Assembly: GCF_022179545.1 (NCBI RefSeq)
Contig: NZ_AP025518.1
Location: forward strand, 496,001-560,000
Origin: Mycolicibacterium fortuitum subsp. fortuitum
Lineage (GTDB): Bacteria; Actinomycetota; Actinomycetes; Mycobacteriales; Mycobacteriaceae
Direction: 5' to 3'
DNA: 64,000 bases
Shown: positions 8,318-17,716 of the stretch, in pieces
How the letters are laid out: every line of letters starts with the position of its first letter
How positions within the stretch are numbered: position 1 is the first letter of the stretch
Made by a program: the position numbers and the translations under genes
Notes under the pieces: model-generated
What the model saw: the letters and a program-made list of their open reading frames with translations, nothing else
What the model was told of the DNA's origin: nothing
The model's database searches: none

Positions 8318-9157
8318 ATGACGTATAAGTCCGACCAGGCCGAGGACAGCTTTGTCGGCGGTCCCGACGGCGAACGGTTCCATTACCGCAGATTCGGGCG
8401 GGCCGGCGGGGTCCCGCTGGTGTTGTGCATGCGCCTGCGCGGGACCGTGGACCACTGGGATCCGCAGCTGCTCGACGCGCTGGCCACCGAGCGGGAGGTC
8501 ATCGTGTTCGACAACCGCGGCACCAGCCTGTCCAGTGGTGACGCACCGACCACCATCGACGGCCTTGCCGACGGCGCGATCGCGTTCATCCGGGCGCTGG
8601 GCCTGACACGGGTCGACGTACTCGGCTGGTCTCTGGGTGGCATTGTGGCCCAGGGTATTGCGCTGCGGGCACCCGAACTGGTGCGCTGCCTGGTGGTGGC
8701 CGGCAGCACCCCGGCGGGAGTTCCGGACCAGCCGACACCAGGACCACGCGTCGGGGAAATCCTCGGCAACGCTGTCAACGACGATGAAGACTATCTGTAT
8801 CTGTTCTTTCCGGAGACGGATCAGGGCCGTGCTGCCGGCCTGGCGTCCTTGCGGCGCCTGGATACTCGGCTGGCGCGGTCCAAGGCGGCGGTGCAGGGCG
8901 AGACGTACCGGGCGCAGTTGGGTGCCATCGCCGCGTTCGGCGGCTATTACTCACGCCTGGCCGAGCTGAAGCTGCCTGTTCTGGTCGTCAACGGTGCCCA
9001 GGACGTGATGATCAATTCCTACGCCACCTACGCGATGTCTCAGCGACTGCCGGATGCCAAGGTGGTGCTCTACAGCGATGCCGGGCACGGATTCCTGTTC
9101 CAGCACATCACCGATTTCGCCCACGACGTCAACCGATTCCTGGAGGTGAACCGATGA
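8318..9157 (+). CDS. Alpha/beta hydrolase, paralogue of the first cluster gene
   Basis: 279 residues with nucleophile Ser in GWSLGG (about residue 106), Asp in NGAQDVM and His in DAGHGF. Segments DHWDPQLLDALATEREVIVFDNRG and the C-terminal DAGHGF mirror the protein at 5934, so the operon keeps two paralogous hydrolases. An agaaggg ribosome site precedes the ATG. Its stop overlaps the start of the next gene (ATGA), which implies translational coupling with the quinone oxidoreductase. Confidence 0.9.
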   Translation: MTYKSDQAEDSFVGGPDGERFHYRRFGRAGGVPLVLCMRLRGTVDHWDPQLLDALATEREVIVFDNRGTSLSSGDAPTTIDGLADGAIAFIRALGLTRVDVLGWSLGGIVAQGIALRAPELVRCLVVAGSTPAGVPDQPTPGPRVGEILGNAVNDDEDYLYLFFPETDQGRAAGLASLRRLDTRLARSKAAVQGETYRAQLGAIAAFGGYYSRLAELKLPVLVVNGAQDVMINSYATYAMSQRLPDAKVVLYSDAGHGFLFQHITDFAHDVNRFLEVNR

Positions 9158-10074
9158 GGGCCGTCCGCCAGGACGAATTCGGTGGGCCCGAGGTGCTGCA
9201 CGTCGTGGAGATCGACCGTCCCACACCAGGAGTCGGGCAGATTCTGGTGCGGGTGCACGCCGCCGGGGTGAATCCCGTCGATGCCATGAACCGCGAGAGC
9301 GGAGCGCTGGTCGGTGCACCCCCGTTCATCCTCGGATGGGATGTCTCCGGCACCGTGGAAGCCATCGGCCCCGGCGTGACCCTGTACCAGTCCGGCGACG
9401 AGGTGTTCGGGTTGTTGCCGTTCCCTGCGGGCCACGGTGCCTACGCCGAACACGTGGTCGCTCCGACCCGGGTGTTCGTGCCGAAACCGCCCAGCCTGAG
9501 CCACATTCAGGCCGCATCGTTGCCGTTGGCCGGATTGACAGCTTTGCAGGCGCTGGTGGATACCGCCGGCATCGGCACGGGTAGTCGCGTGCTGATCACC
9601 GCCGCCGCCGGGGGCGTGGGGCACCTGGCCGTGCAGATCGCCAAAGCGTACGGCGCTTACGTCATCGGCCTGGCGTCGGCCGGCGCCATCGACTTCGTCG
9701 CCAGTCTCGGCGCTGACGAGGTGATCGACTACACCACAACTGATTTTGCCGAGGTGGTGTCGGATCTGGACGTGGTGTTCGACCTCATCGGCCGCGACTA
9801 CCCGGCCAAGGCGCTACAGGTGCTCAGACCCGGAGGCTCGCTGGTGTCGAGCCTGCCGCAGTCCTTGCCCGCGGTGGCCGCCGATGCCGCGGCCCGCGGT
9901 ATTCGACTGGCCGAGCTGCTCGTCGAGGCGGATCGGCTCGGCATGACCGTCCTGGCTGAGCTGGCCGGCCGCGGTGCGCTGACGCCAACCATCGCGGGGA
10001 CCTTCCCGCTGGAGCAGGCGGGAGAAGCACAGGCTTACCGGGTGTCCTCGGGCAAGGTGGTGCTGATCCCGTGA
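9154..10074 (+). CDS. NADP-dependent quinone oxidoreductase (MDR family)
   Basis: The 306-residue zinc-free medium-chain dehydrogenase has an N-terminal GroES fold (VRVHAAGVNPVDAMNR) and a Rossmann NADPH site AAAGGVGHLAVQIAKAYGA (about residues 151-169). No catalytic or structural zinc cysteines are seen, as in quinone oxidoreductase/enoyl reductase-like enzymes. It overlaps the hydrolase before it (ATGA) and the flavoprotein after it (GTGA). It likely reduces a quinone or an alpha,beta-unsaturated carbonyl produced or degraded by the cluster. Confidence 0.92.
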   Translation: MRAVRQDEFGGPEVLHVVEIDRPTPGVGQILVRVHAAGVNPVDAMNRESGALVGAPPFILGWDVSGTVEAIGPGVTLYQSGDEVFGLLPFPAGHGAYAEHVVAPTRVFVPKPPSLSHIQAASLPLAGLTALQALVDTAGIGTGSRVLITAAAGGVGHLAVQIAKAYGAYVIGLASAGAIDFVASLGADEVIDYTTTDFAEVVSDLDVVFDLIGRDYPAKALQVLRPGGSLVSSLPQSLPAVAADAAARGIRLAELLVEADRLGMTVLAELAGRGALTPTIAGTFPLEQAGEAQAYRVSSGKVVLIP

Positions 10075-11471
10075 CGAGCACAGCGATGGGAGCCGATCTG
10101 CTGGTAATCGGTTTCGGTAAGGGTGGCAAGACCCTGGCCGCTGATGTCGGCCGCGCGGGGCAGCGGGTGATCCTGGTCGAACAGGATGCCCAGATGTTCG
10201 GGGGCACCTGCATCAATACCGGTTGCGTGCCGACGAAGTCGATGGTCCACCAGGGGGAGAAGAACGTAGCGACAAGGCTTCCGGGTGAATTGGCTTATGC
10301 CGCAGCGATTGCCGCGACGGAACGCTTGACCGCGGGGCTGCGTTCGGCCAACCTTGCCGCACTCGAGGGCATTCCGTCGGTCACGGTGCTCATCGGCACC
10401 GCGGCGTTCCTCGACCCCAACACCGTGCAGGTCCGCAGTGACGCAGGCACCGTGACGGTCAGCGCACGCCAGATTGTCATCGGTACCGGGGCGCGCGCCG
10501 GCACCGCGGACATCCCTGGGCTTGCTCATTGTCCGGTCGCGGTCACCAATGACCGCTTGTTGCATCAGGCTGCGCGCCCCGAGCGCCTGGTGATTCTCGG
10601 CGGCGGATTCATCGGCCTGGAATTCGCCTCGATGTACGCCGCGTTCGGCTGCGCGGTCACCGTACTTGAGCGACATCCGGCGGTACTCGCAGGCGAGGAA
10701 CCGGAGATCGCGGACATGGCGCGTTCACTGCTTGCCGCGCGCGGCGTGGAGATCCACACCGGTGCCGATGTCGTTGACGTGCAGACCATCCTGCGCCCAG
10801 GAGCGGCGCCCGTGGCGCGCGTCCAGTACCTGAGGGACGGACGGTCGGTCAGTGTGGACGCCGATACCATCTTGGTCGCGCTGGGGCGCACACCGAACAC
10901 GGCGGCATTGCGCCTCGACAGGGCGGGAGTCGAGACCACCAACACGGGTGCAATCGTCGTCGACGACCACCGTCGCACCAGCGCGCCCCACATATTCGCC
11001 GTCGGTGACGTCACCGGGGGACCGCAATTCACCTATATCTCCCTCGATGACTACCGCATTGTCGCCGACCAACTATCCGGGATCGCTGAACCGCGGCGGG
11101 CATCGCAACGGACGGCGGTACCTGTTTGTCTGTTCCTCGCGCCGCCGCTGGCGCGGGTGGGTTTGACCGAATCGCAGGCGCGCAGTGCGGGTTACGACGT
11201 GCTCGTCGCCGCTAGCCCGGTGGCAAATCTCGCAACCGTGGCCCGCGCCCGCATCGTCGAACAGACCGACGGAATGATGAAGGTCGTCGTTGACGCCGCC
11301 ACTGACAAGATCCTCGGCGCCACACTGTGGTGCCATGACGCCCACGAAGTGATCAACATCGTGACATTGGCAATGCGGCACGGTATCACCGCACGCGCAC
11401 TGCGCGACGAAATCTACACCCACCCTTCGATGTCGGAGTGCTTCAACCAACTGCTGGGTCTTCTGGCCTGA
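10071..11471 (+). CDS. FAD pyridine-nucleotide disulfide oxidoreductase (mercuric-reductase-like)
   Basis: 466 residues from GTG 10071. FAD-binding GFGKGGKTLAADV, redox-active disulfide GTCINTGCVPTKS (Cys about 47 and 52), second Rossmann ILGGGFIGLEF, FAD site FAVGDVTGGPQFTYIS, and dimer-interface HPSMSE near the C-terminus. It is a class I flavin disulfide reductase related to MerA and soluble pyridine dehydrogenases, but it lacks an NmerA domain and the C-terminal Cys-Cys pair of true mercuric reductases, and no mer genes are near. The substrate may be a low-molecular-weight disulfide or quinone. Last gene of the cluster, followed by a strong terminator. Confidence 0.92.
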   Translation: MTSTAMGADLLVIGFGKGGKTLAADVGRAGQRVILVEQDAQMFGGTCINTGCVPTKSMVHQGEKNVATRLPGELAYAAAIAATERLTAGLRSANLAALEGIPSVTVLIGTAAFLDPNTVQVRSDAGTVTVSARQIVIGTGARAGTADIPGLAHCPVAVTNDRLLHQAARPERLVILGGGFIGLEFASMYAAFGCAVTVLERHPAVLAGEEPEIADMARSLLAARGVEIHTGADVVDVQTILRPGAAPVARVQYLRDGRSVSVDADTILVALGRTPNTAALRLDRAGVETTNTGAIVVDDHRRTSAPHIFAVGDVTGGPQFTYISLDDYRIVADQLSGIAEPRRASQRTAVPVCLFLAPPLARVGLTESQARSAGYDVLVAASPVANLATVARARIVEQTDGMMKVVVDAATDKILGATLWCHDAHEVINIVTLAMRHGITARALRDEIYTHPSMSECFNQLLGLLA

Positions 11472-11485
11472 GCGCATCGGACGGT

Positions 11486-11522
11486 GCGGCGGTGCCCACG
11501 CAACCGCGCGTGGCACCGCCGC
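11486..11522. terminator. Bidirectional hairpin terminator between convergent genes
   Basis: The left arm GCGGCGGTGCCCACGC pairs with the right arm GCGTGGCACCGCCGC, leaving one bulged C and a 6-nt loop. It lies in the 57-bp gap between the flavoprotein stop and the stop of the convergent alcohol dehydrogenase, so it can end both transcripts. There is no U-tract, as is usual in mycobacteria. Confidence 0.7.
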
Positions 11523-11528
11523 TGCCGG

Positions 11529-12557
11529 CTACCCGGCGTCGGTCATCGTCAGGACCACCCGAAAACGCGCTTCATTGCGCATCATCCGGTCGTAACCTGC
11601 GGCCGCATCCCGCAGCGGCATTGGCTCAACCCACGGCCGGATGCCGTGCAGGGCAGCGAATTCCAGTGTGTCCTCGGTATCCGCTGCGGTGCCGGCGGGA
11701 TGGCCGTGGATGGTGCCGGAACTGTTGATCAGTTGCAGCGGCGTGATGTCGAGTGGTTCATCGAGCACGGCAAGTGTGAGTACCTCACCGTGCGGGGCGA
11801 GCCCGTCGCCTGCGACGCTGATCGCGGCCCGATTGGTGGCCGTCGCAGCGACCACCCGGGCACCCCCGAGCTTGCGCAGTTCGGCGGCCACGTCGACGGC
11901 GGTCGAATCGATGTAGTGGTGAGCACCCAATTGATATGCCATATCGGCTTTTTCGGCGCCACGCGCTATGGCGACGGTCCGGAAACCCATGCGTGCAGCG
12001 AACTGCACACCCAGGTGACCCAGTCCGCCGATGCCCAAGACGGCCACCACGTCACCGGGGCGTGCGCCGCTGTGGCGCAGCGAATTGAACATTGTCACCC
12101 CGGCACACGCAAGTGGGGCAGCCTCGATGGCGGTGAGGGCGTCGGGGATCCGCGCCAGTCCGGACTGATGCACACGCATTACCTCGGCGTAGCCGCCGGG
12201 AAACCCGGCCCCGGTCACCTTCGAGCGCACGCAATGCACGAAATCCCCACGGCGACAGCGGAAACAACTCCCACAGTAATAGCCGAACCAGCCGACCGCG
12301 ACCCGGTCGCCGACTTGCCAGTCGAGCACGCCGGAGCCGAGTGCCTCGATGCGGCCGGCGACCTCATGGCCGGGCGTCACCGGGAAGACTGTACCGGGCA
12401 GGTGGCCGGCGGCGATCTGTGAATCCGAATGACATACGCCGCAGGCTTCGACGCGGACCAGCACCTCGCCGTCGCCGGGCTCGGGCATCGGCCGGTTCGT
12501 GAGCGTGATTGCGCCGCTGGGTTCGGTGACCTCGACGCTGCGGTAGGTAGTGGACAT
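11529..12557 (-). CDS. Zinc-dependent alcohol dehydrogenase (copy 1)
   Basis: 342 residues from ATG 12557, which has an AAGGAG ribosome site. Catalytic zinc ligands Cys in ACGVCHSD (about 42) and His-Glu in TPGHEVAG (about 64-65); four-Cys structural zinc loop in YYCGSCFRCRRGDFVHC; NAD site GIGGLGHLGVQF. It oxidises or reduces alcohols and aldehydes with NAD(P). It lies 29 bp downstream of a second, similar gene (about half of the residues shared by eye), so the pair is a tandem duplication and probably one transcript. Confidence 0.93.
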   Translation of the reverse strand: MSTTYRSVEVTEPSGAITLTNRPMPEPGDGEVLVRVEACGVCHSDSQIAAGHLPGTVFPVTPGHEVAGRIEALGSGVLDWQVGDRVAVGWFGYYCGSCFRCRRGDFVHCVRSKVTGAGFPGGYAEVMRVHQSGLARIPDALTAIEAAPLACAGVTMFNSLRHSGARPGDVVAVLGIGGLGHLGVQFAARMGFRTVAIARGAEKADMAYQLGAHHYIDSTAVDVAAELRKLGGARVVAATATNRAAISVAGDGLAPHGEVLTLAVLDEPLDITPLQLINSSGTIHGHPAGTAADTEDTLEFAALHGIRPWVEPMPLRDAAAGYDRMMRNEARFRVVLTMTDAG

Positions 12558-12586
12558 GAAGGTATCTCCTTGGTGGCAGGGGTGAA

Positions 12587-13615
12587 TCAAGCGGGGGTCG
12601 CGATGTCGAGCACCACGCGGAATCGGGCGCGGCCGGACATCATCCGGTCATATGCGCGGGGTGCTTCGGTGAACGGCATCGGCTCGACGAGCGGCGCGAT
12701 CTGGTGGGTGAGGCTGAATGCCAGGTTGTCTTCGTTGTCGATCGCAGAACCGGTCAGACTGCCCAGGACCCTGCGTCCCCCGAAGATCAGGTCGGACGTC
12801 TGAACCGGTATCGGTTCAGGGGATGCGCCGACCACGACCAGACATCCGCGTGGGCGCAGGCCGGCGACCAACCCGGCCATCGATGGTCCGCTCGACGCCG
12901 TCGCGATGACTGCGCTGGCACCCCCGAGCGCGGTGAGCGCCGACGCGACATCCGCGCTCGCGCTGTCGATGAAATGGTCGGCGCCCAATGTTGCTGACAG
13001 ATTGGCCTTTTCGGTGCCGCGCGCGATGGCAGCGACCCGGAATCCCATCTTCTTGGCGTACTGGATGCCGAGATGGCCCAGCCCGCCGATGCCTTGGATG
13101 GCCACGAAGCTGTTCAGCGGTGGCGCAGCGGCGCGTATCGCGTTGAACACTGTGACACCCGCGCAGAGCAGCGGGGCCGCGGTGAGCGAGTCGAAACCGT
13201 CTGGGACACGGACCAATCCGGTGGGGCGGGCATACATGATCTCGGCATAGCCGCCATCTGTGGTGGTACCTGGCTGTGGTTGATCGCTGCAGTTGACGAA
13301 GTCTCCGCGGCGGCAGAAGTCGCATTGCCCGCACTGCCCGCCCAGAAACCCCACGCCAACGCGATCGCCGACCTGCCAGCCGGAATGGACTCCGGAGCCG
13401 ACGGCGTCGATGATGCCGATCACCTCGTGTCCCGGCACCACGGGTTCCTGCGGGTCGGTTCGCTGCCCCTCCACGGCGAGCACATCGCTGTGGCACACTC
13501 CGCAGGCCAGTACTCGGATACGAACTTCGTCATGGCCGGGCTCCCGAAGTTCCCGTTCCACGAGGGTGAACTGCCGCTGCCCGGTCACCTGATACGCCCG
13601 ATATGCCGTCACCAC
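12587..13615 (-). CDS. Zinc-dependent alcohol dehydrogenase (copy 2)
   Basis: About 342 residues. Catalytic-zinc Cys in ACGVCHSDVL (about 41), His-Glu in VPGHEVIG, structural zinc Cys in GQCGQCDFCRRGDFVNC, NAD site GIGGLGHLGIQY. The start is GTG at 13615 or the adjacent GTG 13612; neither is clearly better. It is upstream partner of the copy at 11529. A heavily deleted third copy survives at 20241. The tandem arrangement suggests alcohol/aldehyde detoxification with divided substrate range. Confidence 0.93.
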   Translation of the reverse strand: MVTAYRAYQVTGQRQFTLVERELREPGHDEVRIRVLACGVCHSDVLAVEGQRTDPQEPVVPGHEVIGIIDAVGSGVHSGWQVGDRVGVGFLGGQCGQCDFCRRGDFVNCSDQPQPGTTTDGGYAEIMYARPTGLVRVPDGFDSLTAAPLLCAGVTVFNAIRAAAPPLNSFVAIQGIGGLGHLGIQYAKKMGFRVAAIARGTEKANLSATLGADHFIDSASADVASALTALGGASAVIATASSGPSMAGLVAGLRPRGCLVVVGASPEPIPVQTSDLIFGGRRVLGSLTGSAIDNEDNLAFSLTHQIAPLVEPMPFTEAPRAYDRMMSGRARFRVVLDIATPA

Positions 13616-13788
13616 ACCAGCACATCAACTCGGACCGAATTGCGGTATCCGCACGGTGACCGTCATTTGACGTGCCGCGGGTGCGACACGCTTCCGGGCG
13701 ATCCAGCCAGGTTGGCAAGGGTTGCCGCCGCTGCCGGCAGTCAGATTACTTATGCCGCGCGTCGCGATATCCGGCAAGAATCACCCCT

Positions 13789-14340
13789 ATGGACGAGTTG
13801 GTAAGCGCCGAAAGGGCATTGGCTGCAGTCGGCCCGGTACTTGCCGCGGCCGTCGGTGAGAACCTGCATCTGCCGACGCCGTGCCCGGGATTCGATGTCG
13901 CCGCGCTGGCGGATCATCTGGTGGGAACTGTCACAATGGTGGGTGAGGCGGCCGGGGCGCGGGTGTTCGTCACGCAGAACGCGGGCATCGAGACGCGCAT
14001 CTCCCAGACCACGAATTCGGTGATCAAAGCCTGGCTCAGTCGGGGCATGGCAGGCGACGCGGTGTTCGCCGGCAGGGTCATGCCCGCGCATCTGGCGTTG
14101 GGTGTGCTGTCGGTCGAATTGGTGGTGCACGGTTGGGACTTTGCGCAGGCACTGGCCCGCCCGTTGTCCATCGAAGCCGCGCACGCCGACTTCGTGCTTT
14201 CTCTTGCCCGGCGCATCATCACCCCGGAGAGTCGGCGTACGGCGGGATTCGACCCTCAGGTACCGGTAACCACCGATGCCGAAGCGCTGGACCGATTGGT
14301 CGCCTTCACCGGGCGTCATCCGCGACAGCACGTTGGGTGA
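13789..14340 (+). CDS. TIGR03086-family metal-binding protein (DinB/mycothiol-dependent isomerase fold)
   Basis: 183 residues. The N-terminal helical bundle with PTPCPGFDVAALADHLVGT and a later LVVHGWDFAQAL supplies the His and Asp ligands typical of maleylpyruvate-isomerase N-terminal/DinB-like metal-binding proteins, which in actinobacteria often use mycothiol. ATG 13789 is used; the frame is open upstream but with no protein-like sequence. The gene is convergent with mmpL (56-bp gap). Specific reaction unknown. Confidence 0.85.
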   Translation: MDELVSAERALAAVGPVLAAAVGENLHLPTPCPGFDVAALADHLVGTVTMVGEAAGARVFVTQNAGIETRISQTTNSVIKAWLSRGMAGDAVFAGRVMPAHLALGVLSVELVVHGWDFAQALARPLSIEAAHADFVLSLARRIITPESRRTAGFDPQVPVTTDAEALDRLVAFTGRHPRQHVG

Positions 14341-14396
14341 CTGCACAACGGCATAGTAATTGGCGGCTTCACTGCATCCCGACGGTACGTGTGGAT

Positions 14397-17276
14397 TCAG
14401 CGTCCAGGAGACGAAGCCGGCGGAGGTGAAGGTACGCGCATCGGAGGCTTCGGTGAAGGCGCTGGGCGTGATCGAATGATGCGCGGCCACCAGAAGAGAG
14501 GTCCGAGGAGTCGCGCGATCGCAGGAGTGATGAAGGACCGCACGATCATGGTGTCCAACAGCAGTCCGACCCCAATGGTTGCGCCGAACTGGCCGACCGA
14601 CATCAAGTCGCTGGAAAGCATGGCCATCATGGTGACAGCGAAGACCATCCCGGCGGTGGTGACGACTTTCCCGGAGTTGGCGACCGCTCGGATGAGTCCG
14701 GTATTGAGCCCCGCCGCGCTTTCCTCCAAATAGCGCGCGATCAACAGCAGGTTGTAGTCCGAACCCACCGCTACCAGGATGATGAACGTCAACGGCAATG
14801 TCAGCCAACTCAACGGTATTCCGAGGAAGTGCTGCCACACCAGGACAGAAAGCCCGAAGGCGCCTGAGTATGAGAACGCCACGGTCCCGACGATGACGAT
14901 GGCAGCTACCACGCTGCGAGTGATGAGCAGCATCACTAGGAATATCAGTGACAGTGCGGCGATCGCGGCGATCAACAGGTCGTTCTTCGCCGCGTCGCGG
15001 ATGTCCCAGTAGGTAGCCGCTGCCCCTCCGAGGAATACCCGCGAGCCGGCCAAGGTCGTGCCCTTCAGAGCCTCCTTCGCAGCCGGCAAGAACGCTTCGT
15101 CGTGGGCGATCCCCTCGGATGTCAGCGCCTCGCCGTCGTGATAGATGAGGTACCGCGCGGCGTGGCCGTCGGGCGACATGAAGTACTTCAGGTCGGTCCT
15201 GAAGTCCGGGTTGTCGAACGCGTCAGGTGGTAGATAGAAGAACTCGTCGTCCTTGGCGCTGTCGAAGGCATAACCGAGGTCCATCATCTGACGGCCCAAT
15301 TCGTCGAGCTGCGTGAGCATGGGCTGGGCAGTGCTGTGCTCGGCTTCGATGATCTGCTTCATCTGCGCCAGCTGATCAGCGGTCTGGCTGATCACCTCGA
15401 CCAGCCGTGGGGTGACATCGTTCTGAATCTGCGTCGCTTGCACGTTCTTCTGCATCTCGTCGCTCATCCGGTCGATCTGATCGGTCATGTCGAACAACGA
15501 GCGCATGGCGAAACACATCGGTATGTCAGCACAGTGCGGTTCCCAGTAGAAATAGTTGCGCAGCGGCCGGAAGAAGTCGTCGAAATTCGCGTAGCTGTCC
15601 CGCATGGTGTCCGCGACGTCGTTGAGTCCGCGCGCTGCTTCCAGAGCTATGCCGGCCGAATCAGCCTGTTGGGCTACGAGTTCCTTTTGACGATGTACCA
15701 CGTCGATCATCGCGTTGGTGACGTTCGCCATGGACGTGAGACGTTCGTTCATATCGTTGATGAACGGGAGCAACTCCTTGATCTTTGTGCCCATCGTGCC
15801 CATGGTGAAGGTGAACGACGAGTGTTCCAGCGGCGTGCCCAGCGGCCTGGTCACGCTCTGCACCATGCCAACGCCGGGAGTGTGGAAAATACTGCGCGCC
15901 ACCCGATCCAGCGCGATCATGTCGGTGCTGTTGCGCATGTCGTGATCGGATTCGATCATCAGCATCTCGCTATTGAGTTTGCTGACAGGGAAGTGGCGGT
16001 CGCTGGCAGCGTAACCGGCCTTCGCAGGAACGTCGTCGCCAATGTAGATGCGGTCGTCATAGTTGGGTCGATAAGAGGGTATGGTCAACGTCCCGACGAG
16101 CACCACCGCCGTACTGACGACTAATATTCGACCGGGCCAGCGCACGGTAACGGTGCCGACCTTGCGCCAAATACCGTGTCCAGCGTTTCCTTTGGGATCA
16201 AAGAGACCGAAGCGGCTGCCAATCGCCAGTACCGCCGGCGCAAAGGTCAGCGCGCCGGCGACCGCGACCAGGGTGCCGACGGCACACGGAATTCCCATGG
16301 TGTTGAAATAGTTCAGTCGGGTGAAGCTCAGGCAGAAGGTCGCGCCGGCGATCGCGATACCTGAGCCCAAAATGACGTGCGAGACGCCGCGCACCGCCAT
16401 GTAGTAGGAACTTTCGCGGTCGTGACCCGCGCGCCGTGCTTCGTGATAACGGCCAATCAGGAAGATCGCGTAGTCGGTTCCGGCGCCGAGGATGAGTGAG
16501 ACCAAAATGTTGGACGCGAATACCGAAATGCCAAACATCTTGTGGAACACCAGAAATGAGACGACACCGCGCGCGCTGTACAACTCCACCAGCACGATGA
16601 ACAGAACCAGCAACGCTGTCACCACCGACCGGTACACGATCAGCAACATCACCGTGATGATCAGCATCGTCACGAACATCAGCGTGAGCAGGCTGTCGTT
16701 GCCGACGTCCAACATGTCAGTGGACAGCGGAGCTGATCCGGACACGTAGACTCGCAGTCCCAGAGGCGGCTGGCTATGGGCTACCGCATCTCGCACGGCC
16801 TGGATGGATGCGTCCGATTCTGTGGAGCCCTGGTTGCCGGCGACTCGCAGCAGGACGAACGCGGCTTTGCCGTCGGCGCTTTGAACCCCGGCCGCCGTGG
16901 TGCCTTCACCCCAGAGATTCATGACGTACTGAATGTGCACGGTGTCGGCCTTCAACCGGGCGACGACCTGGTCGTAGAAGGCGTGATCGGCGTTCGCAAG
17001 TTTGTGGTCGCCTTCGAAGATGACCATCACGAGGCTGTTGCTGTCGGATTCGTGGAAATCCTTTCCGATCCGAATCAGCGCCTCGGAGGAGGGGGCGTCC
17101 ACCGGGACCAGCGGACTGCGATTGGCGGCGGTGACTGGTTCTAGTTGTGGCGCAATTGCATTGACGACCACAACGAACGCCAGCCACACGACGACCACCG
17201 GAACGGCGAGGGCGCGAATGATCCGCGGATACGACCACCGAGCCGCAGTTGTGGCGGGGGCGCCAGGTGTACTCAT
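14397..17276 (-). CDS. MmpL-family RND transporter
   Basis: The 959-residue inner-membrane transporter has the MmpL layout: one N-terminal TM helix (about 22-45), a periplasmic domain, five TM helices with the proton-relay region LGAGTDYAIFLIGRYHEARR, a second long periplasmic domain with the SCxxF-free coiled-coil hairpin (ERLTSMANVTNAMIDVVHRQ), then TM helices with VGSDYNLLLIARYLEE. The ATG at 17276 overlaps the mmpS stop (ATGA), so the two are translationally coupled. MmpL proteins export lipids or siderophores to the cell envelope. No polyketide or NRPS gene is near, so the cargo cannot be read from context. The proline-rich C-terminal tail is short, unlike MmpL3. Confidence 0.95.
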   Translation of the reverse strand: MSTPGAPATTAARWSYPRIIRALAVPVVVVWLAFVVVVNAIAPQLEPVTAANRSPLVPVDAPSSEALIRIGKDFHESDSNSLVMVIFEGDHKLANADHAFYDQVVARLKADTVHIQYVMNLWGEGTTAAGVQSADGKAAFVLLRVAGNQGSTESDASIQAVRDAVAHSQPPLGLRVYVSGSAPLSTDMLDVGNDSLLTLMFVTMLIITVMLLIVYRSVVTALLVLFIVLVELYSARGVVSFLVFHKMFGISVFASNILVSLILGAGTDYAIFLIGRYHEARRAGHDRESSYYMAVRGVSHVILGSGIAIAGATFCLSFTRLNYFNTMGIPCAVGTLVAVAGALTFAPAVLAIGSRFGLFDPKGNAGHGIWRKVGTVTVRWPGRILVVSTAVVLVGTLTIPSYRPNYDDRIYIGDDVPAKAGYAASDRHFPVSKLNSEMLMIESDHDMRNSTDMIALDRVARSIFHTPGVGMVQSVTRPLGTPLEHSSFTFTMGTMGTKIKELLPFINDMNERLTSMANVTNAMIDVVHRQKELVAQQADSAGIALEAARGLNDVADTMRDSYANFDDFFRPLRNYFYWEPHCADIPMCFAMRSLFDMTDQIDRMSDEMQKNVQATQIQNDVTPRLVEVISQTADQLAQMKQIIEAEHSTAQPMLTQLDELGRQMMDLGYAFDSAKDDEFFYLPPDAFDNPDFRTDLKYFMSPDGHAARYLIYHDGEALTSEGIAHDEAFLPAAKEALKGTTLAGSRVFLGGAAATYWDIRDAAKNDLLIAAIAALSLIFLVMLLITRSVVAAIVIVGTVAFSYSGAFGLSVLVWQHFLGIPLSWLTLPLTFIILVAVGSDYNLLLIARYLEESAAGLNTGLIRAVANSGKVVTTAGMVFAVTMMAMLSSDLMSVGQFGATIGVGLLLDTMIVRSFITPAIARLLGPLFWWPRIIRSRPAPSPKPPMRVPSPPPASSPGR

Positions 17277-17716
17277 GCCGACAGCACCTGGCACCACACC
17301 GCGGCATGATTACCTGCGGCGGTGTGTTCGGAACGGACGACACCGTCGACGGTGATTCGGCAGCTGATGTTCCCGCCGGCCACCTGTGCAGTGATGTCGG
17401 CTGTCGCAACCGTCAGGACCGTGGTCTCGGTGTGCGACCACGGAAGCGTCGTCAGCTCGACGTGGACCGGCTTGACATCGGCATTCCAGTAGCTCGCCTG
17501 GCCCCAACCTCCGAAGTCGCCGAAGACCTCGTAGGTGATGTTCTTCGGATTGAACTGCACGATAGCGAATTTCGCCGCAGGGCTCTGCGTTCGGTCCTCT
17601 GAAGCGAAGATGCCGTGCACCGACCGGATAGCCAGCGCTGCTGAGACGACCACTACCAAAACCAGAAGCGGTAACCACATTTTGGATACCAGTCGGCGAT
17701 ACACCGGTGTCTGCAC
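17273..17716 (-). CDS. MmpS-family accessory protein
   Basis: 147 residues with one N-terminal TM helix (MWLPLLVLVVVVSAALAIRSVHG, written here only as residues 13-35) and a beta-rich periplasmic domain with the MmpS hallmarks VVQFNPK-like IVQFNPKNITYEVFG and SYWNADVKPVHVE, and two Cys (ISCRITV, VWCQVLS). The GTG at 17716 has a strong AAAGGAGG ribosome site. It forms a periplasmic partner of the coupled MmpL transporter. Confidence 0.95.
   Translation of the reverse strand: MQTPVYRRLVSKMWLPLLVLVVVVSAALAIRSVHGIFASEDRTQSPAAKFAIVQFNPKNITYEVFGDFGGWGQASYWNADVKPVHVELTTLPWSHTETTVLTVATADITAQVAGGNISCRITVDGVVRSEHTAAGNHAAVWCQVLSA

Noticed and set aside
14397..17716. Siderophore or lipid biosynthetic cluster
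   Set aside because: mmpS-mmpL alone; no PKS, NRPS or acyl-AMP ligase is present in the window.
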